From positions 1 to 64,000 of the forward strand of contig RECQ01000035.1 in the NCBI GenBank assembly GCA_007693965.1: a stretch of DNA of 64,000 nucleotides, read 5' to 3'. Shown piece by piece: positions 46,679 to 55,354 of this stretch. How positions within the stretch are numbered: position 1 is the first letter of the stretch; each line of letters starts with the position of its first letter. Made by a program: the position numbers and the translations under genes. This DNA is from Phycisphaeraceae bacterium. GTDB taxonomy: Bacteria > Planctomycetota > Phycisphaerae > Phycisphaerales > UBA1924. The notes under the pieces were generated by a model, which did no database searches, had not been told where the DNA came from, and worked only from the letters and a program-made list of their open reading frames with translations.

Positions 46679-49600
46679 ATGACTCTGTACACCAGAAAGT
46701 TCATCCGCGCGACCCGCCGCCGCCTGGCGCCGCTGCTTCAATCGAAGCGCCGGGGCAGCGTGGTGGTCTTCGCGGTGGCGGCCCTCGCGGTCATGGCCAT
46801 CGCCGCCGTCGCCTACCTCACCGTGGTGCGCATCGAGCGCAGCAGCGCCGCCGCCTATTCCCGCGTCATCAACTTCCAGCAGCAGGTGAACGCGGTCGTG
46901 GGCGAGGCCTCGGCCCTGCTCGCCGCCGACATGTTCGGCAACAAGACCGTCACCAACGCCACGCCGCGCTCCATCGAAGACGGCGGCCAGACCATCCGCA
47001 TCAGTCCGCGCATGTTCGAGGACGGCGGCTACTTCGACTTCCCGCAGGTTCACATCGGGCCCAGCAACGCCGTCACCTTCAACTACCAGCGCCGCCAGAA
47101 CCCTGTCGCGGCAGACTCCTTCACCATCGATCCGAGCGCGGACACTACCTCGCGCGTCGCAGTCCCCGACGACGCCTGGCTCGCCTCGACGACACCCGTC
47201 GGCATCGGACTGGACGCTCAGTTCTGGAGAATCTGGCCCCAGATCACCAACATGCGCAGCGCCTACCGCCTCTATGTGCCGCGAACAAACCCGAACAACC
47301 CCCTGTGGGTGCGCGATGACGGACGCTACGCCGACCTCGGCCAGTTCTGGGTGCAGGCCACATCCGACAACCGCGGCAACCCCGGCGCCGACCTCTCCCC
47401 CGACATGCTCAATGACAACCCGTATATGAGCCCGTCCGTCTACAACGGACGCAACGGGCCCTGGGCCGGCGTCGATCAGCAGGTCTTCAACCGCATCATG
47501 GGCGAGATGGCCCAGATCAACGATCCCACCGAGGATCCCCGCGGCGGCAATTACACCCCCATGGACTCGCGCTTCTGGGCCGACACCGACGGCGACGGCT
47601 TCCCCGACGCCCGCTGGCAGGAGCTCGACGTCCTCGGCGAGCTCTTCGGCCTGCGCTGGGTCATCGCCGGACGCATCGTCGACAACTCCGCCCTCGCCAA
47701 CGTCAACGCCCACATCGCCGGACGCGACTGGTTCAACACCGACACCGCCAGCACCTTCGCCGACGGCCTCACACCCGCCGATGTCGATCTCTATCGACTC
47801 TTTGAGCACTTCTGGACCCCCTCTCAGCAGGGCGGCGCCATGCATCCCGATGTCGACAACAACCTCCCACGCCTCGACACCGTCTTCGAGGACCATCTGA
47901 ACCTCGGCATTGGCGCATTAAATATCTTTGATCAGATCGAAGTGCGCACGGACGACATCTTCGGCCCCTTCCGCGACTCGCTCTTCCACCACACCACCAC
48001 CGGCAACATCCCGAATTATCCCACCAACCCCAACACAATGTCCCCCGTCCACCGCGAAGTGCTGTGGCGCGGCTTCGGCGCCTCGCCCCGGCGGCCCGTC
48101 GCCACCAGCGGCGTGGGCTACCCCCTCGGCGATGAGGTCTCGCTGCGCGCTTTCCACGGTTTCAACTACGAAAGCCTCGTCTCCAAGATCGAGCAGCGCA
48201 TCGACGGCCCCGAAGAGGGCGTTCCCAACTACCTGCCTCCCCGCGGCGACGGCCCCTACCCCGGCCAGGAGCGCATCGGCCTGATGCGCTCCAAGGAGCC
48301 GGGCAGCACGTACGTCTGGCGCCTCCCCTCGCATCCCGCTTCCGGCGCCCAGCCGAATGGCTACGACATTTTCCCGAACAACGGGCGCAACGAACGGATT
48401 CAGCGAGATGTGCGCCGGCTGCTCACCACGATCGGCGGCGCCGGAGATCACAGCCCGATCCCCCCCGTCAGCCGCGCCGTCAACAGCTTCGGCCAGGAGA
48501 TCTTCGGCGGCAGCGCCAGCAACCGGAAGATCCCGCTCGCCGACTTCCATACCGAGCCCGACCAGTTCCAACGCCGCCGCGAACTGGTCCAGCAGGCCTT
48601 CGAGGCCTTCGTCTGGGCCCTCGCGCCCCTTGCGACCGACCAGCCCCTCGGCCACGGCATGAGATCGGACCAGTTCGAGGATCCCTTCGATTTCGCGGCC
48701 CGGACCGAATACCACTACGGCGGCGGCGACAAGGGCCCGGCCACGGCGATGCAGGAGGCGCTCAACCTGAGCGATTCCGATATCGGCCCCGCCTACGCGC
48801 TCCGGCGCGCGGCGTCGTTGGCGATCAACCTGCTGACCGCCTCGAACCAGCCGGCGGATGAAGGCATCTACAACGCAAGCATCGCCAGGCTCTACCCGCG
48901 CCACCAGTTCCCCAGCCAGCAGGGCCTGGTGGACGCGCCAGGCCTGCCAAGCAACCCACCGTACGTCATCCCGCTCACGATGCGCTTTTCACACGGCGAC
49001 ATCGGCGACGCGCTCCAGCCCCAGACAATGCTGAACATCATGCCGGAAGAGCTCGTCGGCAATCAGTTGAACGGTGTCTCGCTCATCGGGCAGCAACGCC
49101 AGCCCTATCTCGCCGAGGTGTATACGTTCGCAGCCTATCAGCACGCCCTTGATGAAGGGAGTGAAGGTGATGCGGTCCCCGAACTATTCGGCGATCCGAA
49201 CAATGAGCAGCTCGGCTACATACTCGCCGTCGAGCTTCGCAACCCGTGGCCTGTCGGCGTGAGTCTGCAGCCGTATCGACTGCGGATCACCGACGGCGAC
49301 CACACGATCACGCTCCGCCTCGGTGATGTGGCGGACGACGCCGACGGTGAAACCCCGATCACAACGATCGGCCCCGACGGCGTCATGATCATCTACATCT
49401 CAGAGTACAACGAGGACCTCATTGAGGACGAGGACGACTGGCTGGAAATCATCGATGCATGGCTGCTCGACGCCGCGGCCAACCTGCCCGGCGACGCCGA
49501 CGCCATCCTCCCGCTCCGCGCCGACAGCATCGAGGACCGCGAAGGGGAGTTCATCCTCTTCCAGAACTTCGGCGAGAACAGCGAGGCGGTCGCCCTGCTC

Positions 49601-51160
49601 TACGCGACCGATGAGGCACATGATCTCCCGGTGCTCGTCGATCGACTCGCGCCGCCCGACGGCGCCGCTCCCTTCCCCTTCGCGCTTGATGCCGGCGCCA
49701 CGTATGACATAGAGGCAGAATTCGGACTGGACAAGGTCGGCAGCGCCAGGTGGGCGGTCAGCTCCAGCCTGCGTCGCCCGACTGAGAATCCCAGCGGCGG
49801 ATTCCCCGCCTACGTCATCGAGCGGCGCGAGCTCAATGTGACCGACATCGGCACAAATTCGATCTCATCGCATGGCTGGACGCTCGGGCCTGAGGAGGAC
49901 GACGTGATGGATCCCCCGGATCTCGTGGACCTCTACGACAGACGAGAGGCTGAGAACATGCACCGTCTCGGCGATGAGAAGGGCGGCATCGATTTTCTGC
50001 CTCCCTTCCAGCTCTTTGTGCCCAATGGTCCGCTGGCCTACGCCAGCGAGCTACACATGATCGGCGTCTTCGCCCACACCTATGTGCACGCCGACGCGGA
50101 TATCAACCTTCTGAACGCCCACCAGCCGCCCAACTTCTCCAACGGCGCGAACATCGGAGTCGGCTACTGGCTCACCGTGGGCGAACAACTCGGCGCCGAC
50201 TGGCACCTGGCGTATGACACGGAATCGACGCCGCTGGGGAACAGCAACCCCTACCTCGGCGTCCTCGATCCGACCCGCTTCGTGCTCAGAAACAATGAAA
50301 CAAACACCGGCGATCTCGGCGTGGTGGACGATCTGCCCGACACCATGGCCCTGCCGCTGGCGCTCCGCGTCTTCGATCCCTTCGAAGCCCTCTCCACCGT
50401 TTCGTCGCTGGTCAACGGGCGCATCAACATCAACACCGCTCCCGCCGAAGTGCTGGACCTCATCCCCTTCATGACCACCGGCCTGCAGAACCCGAGCCCG
50501 CTGGAGAACGACAACCAGATCCGCCGGCGCCTCGTCGAGAACTACCGCTTCGACATCAACACCAACCTCCACACGCCCGGGTTCTACAACCACCTCGACA
50601 CCCCCCTGCTCAGCTACCCCATGATGCCCGGCCGGCGCGAAACCATGACCGGCATTCCCGGCCTGCGCGATGTCCCCGCGAATCGAAAGATCAACGGTTT
50701 CGTCGCCACCGGCGAGCTGGCCGTGCTGGACGCCTGGGATGATGAGGGCGACCTCGTCGAGAGCGTCCCCAGGGGCTTCCTTGAGCTCGCCAAGCCGAAT
50801 GTGCCCAACGCCCACCCCTTCGTGATGCGCGACCGCGTCTTCAACTCCGATGGCGACCCCGAGAAGCGCCTCGCAGTCTTCCGCGCCATGAGCAACATCG
50901 TCACCACCCGCAGCGATGTCTTCACCATGACCTTCATCATCCGCGGCTACGACCCCGAGGCGATCGAGGCCATCTCCCTCGACGGAATGAACGGCGAACT
51001 CACACCCGACGAGGCCCTCGACCGCCTCGCCCCCACCTTCGAGCAGCGCTGGCTCGCCGTCTTCGACCGCTCCAACGTCCGACGCCCCACCGACCGGCCC
51101 CGCGTCCTCCTCCTGGTCGAACTCCCCCTCGACGCCGCCCAGGTGGCCCCCAACGAGTGA
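46679..51160 (+). CDS. Giant GspK-like (PilX-type) minor pseudopilin
   Basis: The protein has 1493 residues, against about 300-330 for GspK. The start ATG 46679 has AAGGAG six bases upstream. A single hydrophobic helix follows a basic N-terminus (RRGSVVVFAVAALAVMAIAA at about 22-41), lacking Glu5 as GspK does. Near residue 1245 is GRININTAPAEVLDLIPF, the characteristic GspK helix-hairpin segment. The ~1200 residues between are Pro/Asp/Asn-rich with several Ca-loop-like acidic stretches (ADTDGDGFPDARW). It is the last gene of the pilus locus; a terminator follows 58 bases later. Confidence 0.82.
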   Translation: MTLYTRKFIRATRRRLAPLLQSKRRGSVVVFAVAALAVMAIAAVAYLTVVRIERSSAAAYSRVINFQQQVNAVVGEASALLAADMFGNKTVTNATPRSIEDGGQTIRISPRMFEDGGYFDFPQVHIGPSNAVTFNYQRRQNPVAADSFTIDPSADTTSRVAVPDDAWLASTTPVGIGLDAQFWRIWPQITNMRSAYRLYVPRTNPNNPLWVRDDGRYADLGQFWVQATSDNRGNPGADLSPDMLNDNPYMSPSVYNGRNGPWAGVDQQVFNRIMGEMAQINDPTEDPRGGNYTPMDSRFWADTDGDGFPDARWQELDVLGELFGLRWVIAGRIVDNSALANVNAHIAGRDWFNTDTASTFADGLTPADVDLYRLFEHFWTPSQQGGAMHPDVDNNLPRLDTVFEDHLNLGIGALNIFDQIEVRTDDIFGPFRDSLFHHTTTGNIPNYPTNPNTMSPVHREVLWRGFGASPRRPVATSGVGYPLGDEVSLRAFHGFNYESLVSKIEQRIDGPEEGVPNYLPPRGDGPYPGQERIGLMRSKEPGSTYVWRLPSHPASGAQPNGYDIFPNNGRNERIQRDVRRLLTTIGGAGDHSPIPPVSRAVNSFGQEIFGGSASNRKIPLADFHTEPDQFQRRRELVQQAFEAFVWALAPLATDQPLGHGMRSDQFEDPFDFAARTEYHYGGGDKGPATAMQEALNLSDSDIGPAYALRRAASLAINLLTASNQPADEGIYNASIARLYPRHQFPSQQGLVDAPGLPSNPPYVIPLTMRFSHGDIGDALQPQTMLNIMPEELVGNQLNGVSLIGQQRQPYLAEVYTFAAYQHALDEGSEGDAVPELFGDPNNEQLGYILAVELRNPWPVGVSLQPYRLRITDGDHTITLRLGDVADDADGETPITTIGPDGVMIIYISEYNEDLIEDEDDWLEIIDAWLLDAAANLPGDADAILPLRADSIEDREGEFILFQNFGENSEAVALLYATDEAHDLPVLVDRLAPPDGAAPFPFALDAGATYDIEAEFGLDKVGSARWAVSSSLRRPTENPSGGFPAYVIERRELNVTDIGTNSISSHGWTLGPEEDDVMDPPDLVDLYDRREAENMHRLGDEKGGIDFLPPFQLFVPNGPLAYASELHMIGVFAHTYVHADADINLLNAHQPPNFSNGANIGVGYWLTVGEQLGADWHLAYDTESTPLGNSNPYLGVLDPTRFVLRNNETNTGDLGVVDDLPDTMALPLALRVFDPFEALSTVSSLVNGRININTAPAEVLDLIPFMTTGLQNPSPLENDNQIRRRLVENYRFDINTNLHTPGFYNHLDTPLLSYPMMPGRRETMTGIPGLRDVPANRKINGFVATGELAVLDAWDDEGDLVESVPRGFLELAKPNVPNAHPFVMRDRVFNSDGDPEKRLAVFRAMSNIVTTRSDVFTMTFIIRGYDPEAIEAISLDGMNGELTPDEALDRLAPTFEQRWLAVFDRSNVRRPTDRPRVLLLVELPLDAAQVAPNE

Positions 51161-51218
51161 CCCCGCCCCCGCTCCGCCTTTCCGAATCGACCTGAAACAC
51201 ACCCCCGGTACATCTGAG

Positions 51219-51260
51219 GCCGCGTCCGTCACGCCCATCCGCGGACGGCGCGGCTTTTTT
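51219..51260 (+). terminator. Rho-independent terminator of the pilus/secretion locus
   Basis: GCCGCGTCCGTC (51219-51230) pairs with GACGGCGCGGC (51244-51254) with one bulged T, followed by six Ts. It lies 59 bases after the stop codon of the GspK-like gene. Confidence 0.8.
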
Positions 51261-51334
51261 CATCCGGCGCCCGCCCGGAACACCCCCGGGCCCCCGGAAC
51301 ACCGGCGCCGCAGGACTTCATCCGGTATCCTGTC

Positions 51335-51359
51335 TATACTCCTGTCCTGCCCGGCAGGA
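51335..51359 (+). promoter_or_regulatory. Possible -10 box and palindrome before ctaB
   Basis: TATACT at 51335-51340 is a good -10 box, but no clear -35 is seen upstream. TCCTGCC-C-GGCAGGA (51345-51359) is a 7-1-7 palindrome at the likely transcript start. ctaB begins at 51415. Confidence 0.3.
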
Positions 51360-51414
51360 ATTGTTTCGCCCCCATCGGAATGAACGCCCGCTCGTCTCGC
51401 CAGACGGAGCCGTC

Positions 51415-52404
51415 ATGAGCCGGTTCGATCGCATCGCAGTCTCCCGCGCCGCCGTCGCGCCGACGGTCTGCGCCCGGCCCGCGCTCACGCGCGCCTCCAT
51501 GCGCGACGCCATGGAGCTGACAAAGCCGCGCATCACCAAGATGGTGCTGGTCACCACGGCGGTCGGCTTCACACTGGCGGCGATGAGCCGATCATGGGGC
51601 GCGCTCGAGCTCTTCCTTGTCGTCGTTTTCTGCATGGTGGGCACGGCCCTCTCCGCCTCCGGCGCCAACGCGCTGAACCAGTGGATGGAGCGCTCGCGCG
51701 ATGCCGACATGCCGCGCACCAGCGGGCGTCCGCTGCCCGCCGCACGAATGACGCCGGGCGTCGGGCTGCTGATTGGGGCGCTGTGCTCCATCACCGGCGT
51801 GGCGATGCTGTGGCTCTTCGTGAACCCCGCCGCGGCGATGGTGTCGCTGGTGACGATCGTCACCTACCTGCTGCTCTACACGCCAATGAAGCCGGTGACG
51901 CCGCTGGCGACGCTGGTCGGCGCTGTGCCCGGGGCGCTGCCGCCGCTGATTGGATGGGCCGCGGCCCAGCCGACGCACGAAGCCGCGTGGGCGTCGCTGG
52001 CCCAGCCCGCGGGATGGTCGCTCTTTTTCATCATGCTGGTGTGGCAGATCCCCCACTTCCTCGCCATCGCGTGGATGTATCGCGGCGATTACGCCCTGGG
52101 CGGCTATCGCGTGCTGCCAGTGGTCGACCCATCCGGCGAGCGCACCGCCGCGGCGACGCTGCTGTGGGCCCTGGCCCTGCTGCCCATCTCGCTGGCGCCG
52201 ATTCACTTCATGCCCGCTTCGCTGGGCTGGGGCTACGCGGTGATCGCGGTGGGCGCGGGGGCGTACTTCGGCTACACCGCCCTTCGCTTCGCCATGACCC
52301 GCTCCGATGCGCACGCGCGGCGCGTCTTCTTCGCCTCGATCATCTACCTGCCGCTGACGCTGGTGGCGATGGTCGTGGACGCGGTGGTGATGGCGGTGGT
52401 GTGA
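51415..52404 (+). CDS. ctaB: Protoheme IX farnesyltransferase (heme O synthase)
   Basis: CtaB adds a farnesyl tail to heme b, giving heme O for terminal oxidases. The protein has 329 residues from ATG 51415 (MSRFDRIAV), with GGAG five bases upstream. The UbiA prenyltransferase signature is NALNQWMERSRDADMPRTSG (Asp-rich motif) and the second is WQIPHFLAIAWMYRGDY. About eight or nine membrane helices are visible. The ABC transporter and SCO1-type genes downstream point to a cytochrome oxidase assembly cluster. Confidence 0.95.
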   Translation: MSRFDRIAVSRAAVAPTVCARPALTRASMRDAMELTKPRITKMVLVTTAVGFTLAAMSRSWGALELFLVVVFCMVGTALSASGANALNQWMERSRDADMPRTSGRPLPAARMTPGVGLLIGALCSITGVAMLWLFVNPAAAMVSLVTIVTYLLLYTPMKPVTPLATLVGAVPGALPPLIGWAAAQPTHEAAWASLAQPAGWSLFFIMLVWQIPHFLAIAWMYRGDYALGGYRVLPVVDPSGERTAAATLLWALALLPISLAPIHFMPASLGWGYAVIAVGAGAYFGYTALRFAMTRSDAHARRVFFASIIYLPLTLVAMVVDAVVMAVV

Positions 52405-52539
52405 GGGGGGCAAGGCTGGTGTTGGGGGAGATGAGGGTGTCGTAGTGTAAGAAGATGTTGGGGTTGGGATTGGGGCGCCGGGGGGGGCCAATTTTTTTTT
52501 TTGCCCCCAATGGAAGTTCTCTCGCTGTCTGACAAGCCG

Positions 52540-52597
52540 CGTGGCAAGCAAAAACAAGCTTGCCACGGCACCCGGACCTCAGCTTGCCACGGCGCCC
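52540..52597. repeat. GTGGCAAGC repeat, copy upstream of the ABC ATPase
   Basis: One full arm lies at 52540-52572 (CGTGGCAAGCAAAAACAAGC..., ending GGCACC), and a partial second arm, AGCTTGCCACGGCGCCC, lies at 52581-52597. It ends eight bases before the ATG of the ABC ATPase gene, so it forms the immediate leader of that gene. The rest of 52405-52604 holds only G-runs and a T12 tract at about 52492. Confidence 0.8.
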
Positions 52598-52604
52598 GAC
52601 TTGT

Positions 52605-53594
52605 ATGACCAGATTACCCGTCATCGAAGTTCGAGAAGCACGGCGCATCTACCGGGCCCGTGGCCGACGGCGCGGGCGCACGGCGACGCCGGCGCGGGTG
52701 GCGCTGGATGGCGTCTCGCTCAACGTCGGCGCCGGCGAGTGGCTGGCGCTGCTGGGGCCGAACGGCTCGGGAAAGTCGACGCTGCTGCGCATCCTTGCGA
52801 CGCTGGACTCGCCGCAGTCCGGCGCGGTGCGCCGTTTCGGCGTTGATGCGGAAAGTGGAAGCGCGGCGCTGGCCGATGTTCGCCGCAGGCTGGGCGTCGT
52901 CTTCCAGAGCCCGGGGCTCGATCCGCTGCTGACGGTGCGCGAGAATCTGGCGTGCCAGGCGGCGCTCTTCGGCATGCGCCTCGACGCCGGCGCCGAGGCG
53001 ATCGAACGCATCGCGGCCGAGGCGGGCGTTTTCGATCGGATGAACGATCGTGTCGGCGCCCTCTCCGGCGGCCTGGCGCGGCGGGTCGACCTCGCCCGCG
53101 CCCTGCTGCCATCGCCCGAGCTGCTGCTGCTGGATGAGCCCACCACCGGCCTCGACCACGCGGCCCGCTCTGGCTTCATGGAATCGCTCGACAGACTCCA
53201 CAGCGCCGGCGCTGTCACCATCGTCATGACAACGCACCTGATGGACGAGGCCGAACGGGCCGACCGCGTCGTCATGCTGGCGCACGGGCGCATCGTCGGC
53301 GAGGGTCCGCCGGGCGAGCTGCGCCGCGAGCTGGGCGGCGCTGTCGCGCGCACCAGCGCCGAACATCGACGCCTGCTCGAAGAGGCCGGGCTGCACGTGG
53401 CGCCGGCGCGCGATGGCGTGATCGGATCGGGCGAGCTCGAAGCCGTCGAGCGGGCCGCATCAGCGCTGACGCGCGCTGGGGCGAGCTTTCACATCGGGCC
53501 GCCGACGCTGGGCGATGTCTATCTCGGGCTGACGGGCATGGCGCTGTCGAGCGACGGCGCGGCGGCGAACCGAAGCGCGGAGGACGCGTCGTGA
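52605..53594 (+). CDS. ABC-2 type transporter ATP-binding protein
   Basis: This 329-residue ATPase is of the drug/oxidase-assembly ABC-2 class. Walker A is GPNGSGKST, the signature LSGGLARRV and Walker B LLLLDEPTTGLD, with H-loop MTTHLMDEA. The C-terminal 100 residues form the extra domain usual in this class. The open frame starts earlier, but those codons are repeat sequence, so ATG 52605 (MTRLPVIEV) is chosen; no Shine-Dalgarno is visible because the repeat occupies the leader. The stop overlaps the permease start (GTGA). Confidence 0.9.
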   Translation: MTRLPVIEVREARRIYRARGRRRGRTATPARVALDGVSLNVGAGEWLALLGPNGSGKSTLLRILATLDSPQSGAVRRFGVDAESGSAALADVRRRLGVVFQSPGLDPLLTVRENLACQAALFGMRLDAGAEAIERIAAEAGVFDRMNDRVGALSGGLARRVDLARALLPSPELLLLDEPTTGLDHAARSGFMESLDRLHSAGAVTIVMTTHLMDEAERADRVVMLAHGRIVGEGPPGELRRELGGAVARTSAEHRRLLEEAGLHVAPARDGVIGSGELEAVERAASALTRAGASFHIGPPTLGDVYLGLTGMALSSDGAAANRSAEDAS

Positions 53595-54379
53595 GCGCTG
53601 TCCCCGGCGGACCGGCACTGCTGCTGCTGACGCGGCGCGAGCTGCTGCGCTTCGTGCGCCAGCCCAGCCGCATCGTGGCGGCGGTGGGAACGCCGGCGCT
53701 CCTCTGGCTCTTCCTCGCCGGCGGCTTCGCGGATTCCTTCGCGCCGCCGGTCGGCGCCGAGGGCGGAGCGGCATCGGGAAACTACGCGGCGTACCTGCTG
53801 CCGGGCATCGCCGTGGGCGTCGTCATGTTCAGCTCCATCTTCGCGGCGATGTCGCTCATCGAGGATCGGCGCGCGGGGTTTCTTCAGTCGGCGCTGGTGA
53901 GCCCTGCGCCGCTGTGGTCGGTCGTCGGCGCCAAGGCGCTGGGCGGCGCCATCGTCGCAACGGCGCAGGCGGTCCTGATCCTCCTCGCAGCGCCGACGGT
54001 CGGGCTTACGCCGGGATTCGCCGGCTCGCTCGCGGCTCTTGTGGCGATCGCGCTGACGGGGTGCGCTGTGACCGCCCTCGGCCTTGCGGCGGCGTGGTGG
54101 GTGAACTCGTCCGAGGGCTTCCACGGCGTGATGAACCTGCTTCTGATGCCGATGTGGATGCTCAGCGGGGCCTTCTTCCCGGCGGCGGGCGCGGCGGGAT
54201 GGCTGGCGGTGATCATGCTCGTCAACCCGCTGCGCTGGTGCACCGATGCGCTGCGGGCATCGCTCGAAGGCGATCCGATGTCGGCGCTGTGGGCGTGGGC
54301 GGGGTCATTCGCCTTCGCCGGCGCTATGCTTGGTCTGGCGCTGCTGACCATGGGGCGGGGTGTGAAGGTGAAATCATGA
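53591..54379 (+). CDS. ABC-2 type transporter permease
   Basis: The protein has 262 residues with a GTG start at 53591 overlapping the ATPase stop. It has six hydrophobic segments and an ABC-2 signature near LLLMPMWMLSGAFFPAAGAA. Its stop overlaps the next start (ATGA), so ATPase, permease and SCO1-type protein are made in one coupled unit. In this context export of a compound needed for oxidase assembly is likely, but the cargo is not known. Confidence 0.87.
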   Translation: MSAVPGGPALLLLTRRELLRFVRQPSRIVAAVGTPALLWLFLAGGFADSFAPPVGAEGGAASGNYAAYLLPGIAVGVVMFSSIFAAMSLIEDRRAGFLQSALVSPAPLWSVVGAKALGGAIVATAQAVLILLAAPTVGLTPGFAGSLAALVAIALTGCAVTALGLAAAWWVNSSEGFHGVMNLLLMPMWMLSGAFFPAAGAAGWLAVIMLVNPLRWCTDALRASLEGDPMSALWAWAGSFAFAGAMLGLALLTMGRGVKVKS

Positions 54380-55164
54380 CGAGGAGCACGGGAATGAATA
54401 TGGAGAAGAGGGGCAATGGGGAATGGGGAATGGGCAATTGGATGGGGGGGAGATCCATTGAAGATCGCTCGCTGTCTTTCGCTCGGCGCCCGAGGCTTCG
54501 TCGAAGACTCCTCAGCCTCGGCGTCTTGTGCGTGACGGTTTGTTCGCTTTCTGCGTGTGATCGGTCGGAGTCGCCGCTGGACGCATCGGAAGTCACGGAA
54601 TCGGCGCTGGCGCCCGATCCGAATATGGACATGCTCAGCATCCTTGACTTCGAACTGGTGAACCAGGATGGATCGCCCGTCACGCGCGACATCTTCGAGG
54701 GGAACATCACGGTTCTCGATTTCTTCTTTACGCACTGCCCCTTCGTGTGCGTGCCCATGTCGCGAAACATGCTGCACGCGCAGTCGCAGCTCGCGGGGAC
54801 CGATGTACGTTTCGTCAGCATCTCGGTGGACCCCGAGAACGACACGCCCGAGCGACTGCGCGAATACGCGTCGGAGCTCGGGGCCGATCTCTCCACGTGG
54901 ACGTTTCTCACCGGCGACTTCGACGCCGCCAACCGCATGGTGCGCGAGGGACTGCTCCTCTCAGAACTGGCGCCGAACCCGGACCAGCCGATCAATCTTC
55001 CCGATGGCGACACGATGAGCAACATCATGCACCCGAGCCATTTCATCCTTGTGGGCCCGGATGTCGGCGTGCTGGGCCTGTACAGAGGCATCGACCGCGA
55101 TTCCGTCGACGATCTGATCGACCGCGCCCGCAGGGCGGTGGCGGAGACTCGGACTGAGCAGTGA
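54376..55164 (+). CDS. SCO1/SenC-type copper chaperone, lipoprotein
   Basis: SCO proteins deliver copper to the CuA site of cytochrome c oxidase. The thioredoxin-like core has FFFTHCPFVCVPM with the CxxxC copper site, later VSISVDPENDTPERL, and the copper-binding His in MHPSHFILVGPDG-type text (HPSHFILVGPD). A lipobox, LSAC, ends the signal peptide, so the protein is anchored outside the cytoplasm. The first 40-45 codons come from two dispersed repeats: GGCAATGG words (residues about 12-22) and the CCGAGGCT palindrome (about 39-50), the latter forming the charged region and part of the hydrophobic core. Start ATG 54376 overlaps the permease stop; Met7 and Met9 are alternatives. Confidence 0.9.
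   Translation: MTRSTGMNMEKRGNGEWGMGNWMGGRSIEDRSLSFARRPRLRRRLLSLGVLCVTVCSLSACDRSESPLDASEVTESALAPDPNMDMLSILDFELVNQDGSPVTRDIFEGNITVLDFFFTHCPFVCVPMSRNMLHAQSQLAGTDVRFVSISVDPENDTPERLREYASELGADLSTWTFLTGDFDAANRMVREGLLLSELAPNPDQPINLPDGDTMSNIMHPSHFILVGPDVGVLGLYRGIDRDSVDDLIDRARRAVAETRTEQ
54411..54440. repeat. GGCAATGG tandem words inside the SCO1-type gene
   Basis: GGGCAATGGGGAATGGGGAA followed by TGGGCAATTG. These are the same words as at 16740-16761 but only one orientation is present. They are translated as GNGEWGMGNW near the N-terminus of the SCO1-type protein. Confidence 0.75.
54490..54526. repeat. GACGCCGAGGCT palindrome, copy 5, in the SCO1-type signal peptide
   Basis: CCGAGGCT (54490-54497) pairs with AGCCTCGG (54514-54521). 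Identical to copy 4 at 32637 apart from one base in the loop region. Translated as PRLRRRLLSLGVL. Confidence 0.8.
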
Positions 55165-55210
55165 AACCCGGGATGTCTCTGGCGTTCACGATCCGGGCTG
55201 GGCGCTGGGC

Positions 55211-55306
55211 GCCGTGGCAAGCTTACTTTTGCTTGCCACGTGGCTTCTTAAACAGCGAGCGAGCTTCCAATCACGTGGCAAGCAAAAACAAGCTTGCCAC
55301 GGCACC
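55211..55306. repeat. GTGGCAAGC inverted pair after the SCO1-type gene
   Basis: Arms at 55211-55240 and 55274-55306 face each other with about two mismatches. The 33-bp core shares a CTCGCTGT...AAGCC sequence with the DNA next to the copy at 52540. It lies between the convergent SCO1-type and saccharopine-dehydrogenase-family genes, and 55165-55354 holds nothing else I can support. Confidence 0.8.
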
Positions 55307-55354
55307 CCCATTTCCACGGCGCCCATATGGTGTTTGTAGAAAAATACCTGCCCC

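Noticed and set aside
52470-52510. G8 run followed by T12 as a terminator after ctaB
   Set aside because: No well-formed stem precedes the T-run on the plus strand; it looks like homopolymer drift in a spacer.
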